Shown piece after piece: positions 8,477 through 10,477 of a stretch of 10,477 nt of DNA (the first letter of the stretch is position 1; each line of letters begins with the position of its first letter). Position numbers and translations under genes: made by a program. The DNA comes from Bacteroidales bacterium (GTDB taxonomy: Bacteria > Bacteroidota > Bacteroidia > Bacteroidales > ML635J-15), in NCBI GenBank assembly GCA_028696755.1, contig JAQVGK010000074.1, forward strand, positions 1 through 10,477, in the 5' to 3' direction. The notes under the pieces are model-generated. The model was not told the DNA's origin. It saw only the letters and a list, made by a program, of their open reading frames with translations, and searched no databases.

Positions 8477-8553
8477 AAAAAATACAATCAGCATTAGACC
8501 ATATTAAATTTCAAGAAGGTATTAAAGCATCGAACTCAAAAGCACACATTCAA

Positions 8554-8766
8554 ATTCAAGAAAAGTGTATTGATATGCTTTTAAATGGTCGAGAAAAGTG
8601 TAACCAAACCGCATTTTTGGACGAGAAAAGTGTAACCAAACTACATTTTATGGTCGTGAAAAGTGTAAGCAAACTGCATTATTTGGTCGAGAAAAGTGTA
8701 ATAAACCAGCATTATTTGGTCGAGAAAAGTGTAAATATTTTTGCAAAATGGTCAAGAAAAGTGTAT
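8554..8766 (+). repeat. Array of seven direct repeats, 17-nt core, 32-33-nt period
   Basis: The core GGTCGAGAAAAGTGTAA occurs at 8587, 8685 and 8718 exactly, with one change at 8619 and 8652, and with more changes at 8554 (first copy) and 8750 (last copy). Start-to-start distances are 33, 32, 33, 33, 33 and 32 nt. Intervals between cores are 15-16 nt, AT-rich and themselves similar (several contain AAACTGCATT or a close variant, then TTT), so the true unit is about 33 nt. The period is close to three helical turns, which would put every core on one face of the DNA. The array ends 24 bp before the ATPase start codon, and its last copy overlaps the promoter. All copies face the same way. Confidence 0.9.
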
Positions 8767-8771
8767 CTTTG
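8740..8771 (+). promoter_or_regulatory. Probable promoter of the ATPase gene, overlapped by the last repeat
   Basis: TTTG (8740-8743), 20 nt, then TATCTTTG (8764-8771) is an exact match to the Bacteroidetes -33/-7 pattern. The start of transcription would fall near 8778, only about 12 nt before the ATG at 8790. The last repeat core (8750-8766) fills the spacer and supplies the first bases of the -7 box, so a protein bound to the repeat would be expected to interfere with, or recruit, RNA polymerase. This is inferred from sequence only. Confidence 0.55.
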
Positions 8772-8789
8772 CCTTAAATATTTTAGAAA

Positions 8790-10079
8790 ATGTACAGGAG
8801 CAAATTAGAAAACCTCATTAGCTGGAAAGAAAGTGAATATAGAAAACCTCTTATTGTGCTAGGCGCGCGACAAGTTGGAAAGACATGGCTTATCCGTGAA
8901 TTTGGGAACTCACACTATAAGCAAGTGGTTTATATTAATTTCGAGCAAATGAAAAATTTGAGTAATTTATTTGTTCAGGATTATGATATTAGTCGAATTA
9001 TAACTGCCTTGTCGGTATTTGCAAAAAGCCCAATTAATCCTAGCGACTCACTCATTTTCTTTGACGAGATTCAGGCAGCAGAAGGTGGCTTAACTTCTTT
9101 AAAATATTTTTACGAAGACGCTCCTCAATTTCATGTCATAGCAGCAGGTTCTTTGTTGGGTATGAATGTACATCAAGGACTTTCTTTCCCTGTGGGGAAA
9201 GTTGATTTTTTGTACCTAAAACCGATGACATTTTTTGAATTTCTAAAAGCAATCGATGAAGAAGCGTTGGCCAATTTACTTATTTCGCCAGATTGGGGCA
9301 TTATAACTATTTTTAAAGAGAAACTAACAAACTATCTGCGCTATTATCTTTTTGTTGGTGGAATGCCCGAAGTTGTAGCACAATTTTCCGAGAAACGAGA
9401 TTTTAAATCTGTCAGGCAGTTGCAAAAAAGGATTCTGACATCCTATCAAAATGATTTTTCGAAACATGCCCCAAAAGAGATTGTTCCTCGAATAAATATG
9501 GTTTGGAAGTCGATTCCGGCACAACTAGCAAAAGAAAACAAAAAGTTTATTTACGGAGTGATTAAGGAAGGAGCTAGGGCAAAAGAGTTTAAACTTGCAA
9601 TTCAATGGCTGATAGATTGTGGATTACTACTTCAATCAAATCGGATTTCGAAACCGAACATGCCATTGTCGGCTTACCAAGAATTTTCAGCATTTAAACT
9701 TTTTTTTAACGATGTTGGTTTATTGTGTGCGATGTCTAATCTCCCATTAACATCTGTAATAGAAGGCAATACTCTTTTAACAGAGTTTAAAGGAGCTTTA
9801 ACCGAAAATTTTGTTATGCAACAACTTGCTTTTAAAACAGATTATTATATTTATTATTGGTCGAACGACAATAGCACTGCAGAAGTTGACTTTGTTATTC
9901 AGAACGATAATGAAATAATTCCTATCGAAGTTAAAGCTGGAACAAATGTAAAATCGGTAAGTTTTAAACACTTTTGCGAAAAATATAAACCAACAAAAGC
10001 CATTAGATTGTCGCTTGCCGATTACAAAGATGAAGTTTGGATGACCAATATTCCATTGTATGCAATCAACTCGATTTAA
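8790..10079 (+). CDS. AAA_14/DUF4143 family ATPase
   Basis: The 429-residue protein has an N-terminal P-loop ATPase domain (about 1-210): Walker A GARQVGKT (25-32), Walker B LIFFDEIQ (88-95), and AAGSLLG (118-124), followed by the family signature LFVGGMPEVV (187-196). The C-terminal DUF4143 domain (about 215-420) includes EFKGALTENFVMQQL (332-346) and ends in a PD-(D/E)XK-like block, AEVDFVI (364-370) then PIEVKAG (378-384), giving Asp367, Glu380 and Lys382 as candidate metal-site residues. Family members are widespread in bacteria and archaea, often in many copies. Their biochemical role is unsettled, and a DNA-acting or defence-related function is only a guess. The gene is complete and stands alone, unrelated to the recQ genes. 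It is flanked on both sides by same-orientation copies of one repeat, which marks it as a discrete cassette. The start 12 nt after the predicted transcript start fits the family N-terminus. Confidence 0.88.
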   Translation: MYRSKLENLISWKESEYRKPLIVLGARQVGKTWLIREFGNSHYKQVVYINFEQMKNLSNLFVQDYDISRIITALSVFAKSPINPSDSLIFFDEIQAAEGGLTSLKYFYEDAPQFHVIAAGSLLGMNVHQGLSFPVGKVDFLYLKPMTFFEFLKAIDEEALANLLISPDWGIITIFKEKLTNYLRYYLFVGGMPEVVAQFSEKRDFKSVRQLQKRILTSYQNDFSKHAPKEIVPRINMVWKSIPAQLAKENKKFIYGVIKEGARAKEFKLAIQWLIDCGLLLQSNRISKPNMPLSAYQEFSAFKLFFNDVGLLCAMSNLPLTSVIEGNTLLTEFKGALTENFVMQQLAFKTDYYIYYWSNDNSTAEVDFVIQNDNEIIPIEVKAGTNVKSVSFKHFCEKYKPTKAIRLSLADYKDEVWMTNIPLYAINSI

Positions 10080-10090
10080 ATTGTCGTACC

Positions 10091-10172
10091 AATCGAGAAT
10101 AGTGTAATATAATGACATAAAATGGTCGAGAAAAGTGTAAATATTCTTGTATAATAGTCGAGAATAGTGTTG
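10091..10172 (+). repeat. Three further copies of the same repeat, downstream of the ATPase gene
   Basis: Copies start at 10091 (AATCGAGAATAGTGTAA), 10124 (exact GGTCGAGAAAAGTGTAA) and 10156 (AGTCGAGAATAGTGT, then TG). The spacing is 33 and 32 nt, in the same orientation and with the same period as the upstream array. The first and last share a variant, CGAGAATAGTGT, not seen upstream. The array begins 11 bp after the ATPase stop. From the second copy onward, 49 nt align without gaps to 8718-8766 with 41 identities, so this side resembles the promoter-proximal end of the left array but lacks the TATCTTTG box. Confidence 0.85.
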
Positions 10173-10203
10173 TAACAACTGGCATTTTAGTTTTGGATTC
10201 GCA

Positions 10204-10347
10204 CCGCTCGCTCGGATTTGCAATCCGAGTGTTGCAAATAATATTATTTTAAACTTTTGTAATAAAACGAATTAGCACAGTCGATTAAAAAAATGTATAT
10301 TTGTAGAATATGTTTCAGCCACTCGGATTGCAAATCCGAGCGAGCGG
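10204..10347. repeat. Perfect 28-bp inverted repeat with hairpin-forming arms (REP pair or small transposable element)
   Basis: Positions 10204-10231 are the exact reverse complement of 10320-10347, separated by 88 bp of AT-rich DNA. Each arm is also an internal palindrome, CTCGGAT, a 5-nt loop, then ATCCGAG, next to a GCTCGCTC run. The arms are much more GC-rich than the surroundings. Paired, inverted, self-palindromic units are typical of REP/BIME elements mobilised by TnpA-REP (RAYT) transposases. A MITE with terminal inverted repeats is an alternative. The 88 bp between the arms holds no gene; it contains a TATATTTG box (10296-10303) that could act as a rightward -7 element. Confidence 0.8.
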
Positions 10348-10477
10348 AGGGTAACTACTCCAGCAGTCGTGGATTAACCAATTAACTAAGTTGTCCAATA
10401 TCGAACTTTCGCTAATAAAAGCCTCACGTCCACGTTTTTCATGTGCAAATTGATAAGTAAACAAGATACTCGACAGT
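10315..10477 (-). CDS. Incomplete reading frame of unknown function, cut by the window edge
   Basis: On the minus strand one frame is open from the window edge to a TGA at 10315-10317, giving 53 residues. The part outside the inverted repeat reads FTYQFAHEKRGREAF and then ISESSILDNLVNWLIHDCW, which has protein-like composition. The last 13 residues (about PPLARICNPSG) are translated from the right arm of the inverted repeat, so either the element has inserted into or beside the gene and changed its C-terminus, or the frame is fortuitous. I do not recognise the family, and the start lies outside the window. Confidence 0.35.
   Translation of the reverse strand, partial: LSSILFTYQFAHEKRGREAFISESSILDNLVNWLIHDCWSSYPPLARICNPSG

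Larger units (their letters stand above)
8239..8553. other. Gene-free stretch with REP-like palindromes
   Basis: No convincing gene lies here. A plus-strand frame open from 8335 gives low-complexity, non-protein-like translation and runs into the repeat array, so I reject it. The stretch holds a CACTTCG...CTCAGTGACCGG element (8349-8375) and two hairpins (8415-8445 and 8455-8476). Position 8239-8249 (GGATTTGCAAT) also matches 11 bases of the palindrome core found at 10214-10224. It looks like an accumulation site for intergenic repeats rather than regulatory DNA for one gene. Confidence 0.6.

Noticed and set aside
8455..8484. Intrinsic terminator for the lipoprotein genes
   Set aside because: The hairpin is followed by an A-run on the plus strand, and lies over 200 bp beyond the stop; on the minus strand the T-run precedes the hairpin.
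8616..8640. Hairpin in each array unit (TTTGGT ... ACCAAA)
   Set aside because: The symmetry appears only in a composite of the copies; single copies hold at best a 5-bp stem with a 15-nt loop, so I treat the repeats as linear binding-type units.
8554..8766. CRISPR array
   Set aside because: Cores are only 17 nt, intervals are 15-16 nt and similar to each other, the core varies among copies, and no cas gene is present.
8335..8808. Plus-strand open frame of 157 codons before the ATPase
   Set aside because: It spans hairpins and the repeat array; its repeated peptide (EKSV every 11 residues) only reflects the 33-nt period, which is a multiple of three. It lacks protein-like composition and overlaps the ATPase start and promoter.
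9798..10223. Minus-strand open frame of 141 codons
   Set aside because: It lies antisense to the 3' end of the ATPase gene and the downstream repeats, with no family-like motifs; it is a shadow frame.

Overview
The window looks like chromosomal DNA from an AT-rich member of the Bacteroidota. Supporting signs are the run of three periplasmic PpiC/SurA-type prolyl isomerase genes next to guaB, promoter-like elements of the Bacteroidetes form (TTTG about 19-20 nt before TAnnTTTG), short lipoprotein genes with simple lipoboxes, and a RecQ of about 635 residues. Family-level placement is not possible from this sequence alone; a Bacteroidales-type marine or gut lineage is only a guess.

Left half, minus strand (about 4989 down to 1): guaB (IMP dehydrogenase) is followed, with very short gaps (34, 6 and 4 bp), by a 652-residue isomerase with two PpiC domains, a lipoprotein isomerase-like gene broken by a single-base frameshift, and a SurA-like gene that stops after 192 residues. 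The three isomerase genes would normally supply chaperones for outer-membrane protein assembly in the periplasm. Two of the three are damaged as read here. The last one appears to join unrelated sequence near position 80-100, so indel error or a chimeric contig end must be considered alongside real decay.

Middle, plus strand (5129-8238): recQ is divergent from guaB across a 139-bp promoter region. It overlaps a 259-residue predicted lipoprotein gene, which is followed after 10 bp by a second small exported or lipoprotein gene ending in seven aspartates. Neither small protein has a recognised function.

Right part (8239-10477) is an accessory region. It has about 315 bp of non-coding DNA with REP-like palindromes, then seven direct repeats of a 17-nt core at a 32-33-nt period, the last lying inside a good promoter. 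Next comes an AAA ATPase gene with a C-terminal DUF4143 (PD-(D/E)XK-like) domain, then three more copies of the same repeat in the same orientation and with the same period. A perfect 28-bp inverted repeat, each arm of which is itself a hairpin, follows, and an incomplete minus-strand reading frame runs off the right end. The repeat-flanked ATPase cassette is the most promising candidate for an undescribed system here.
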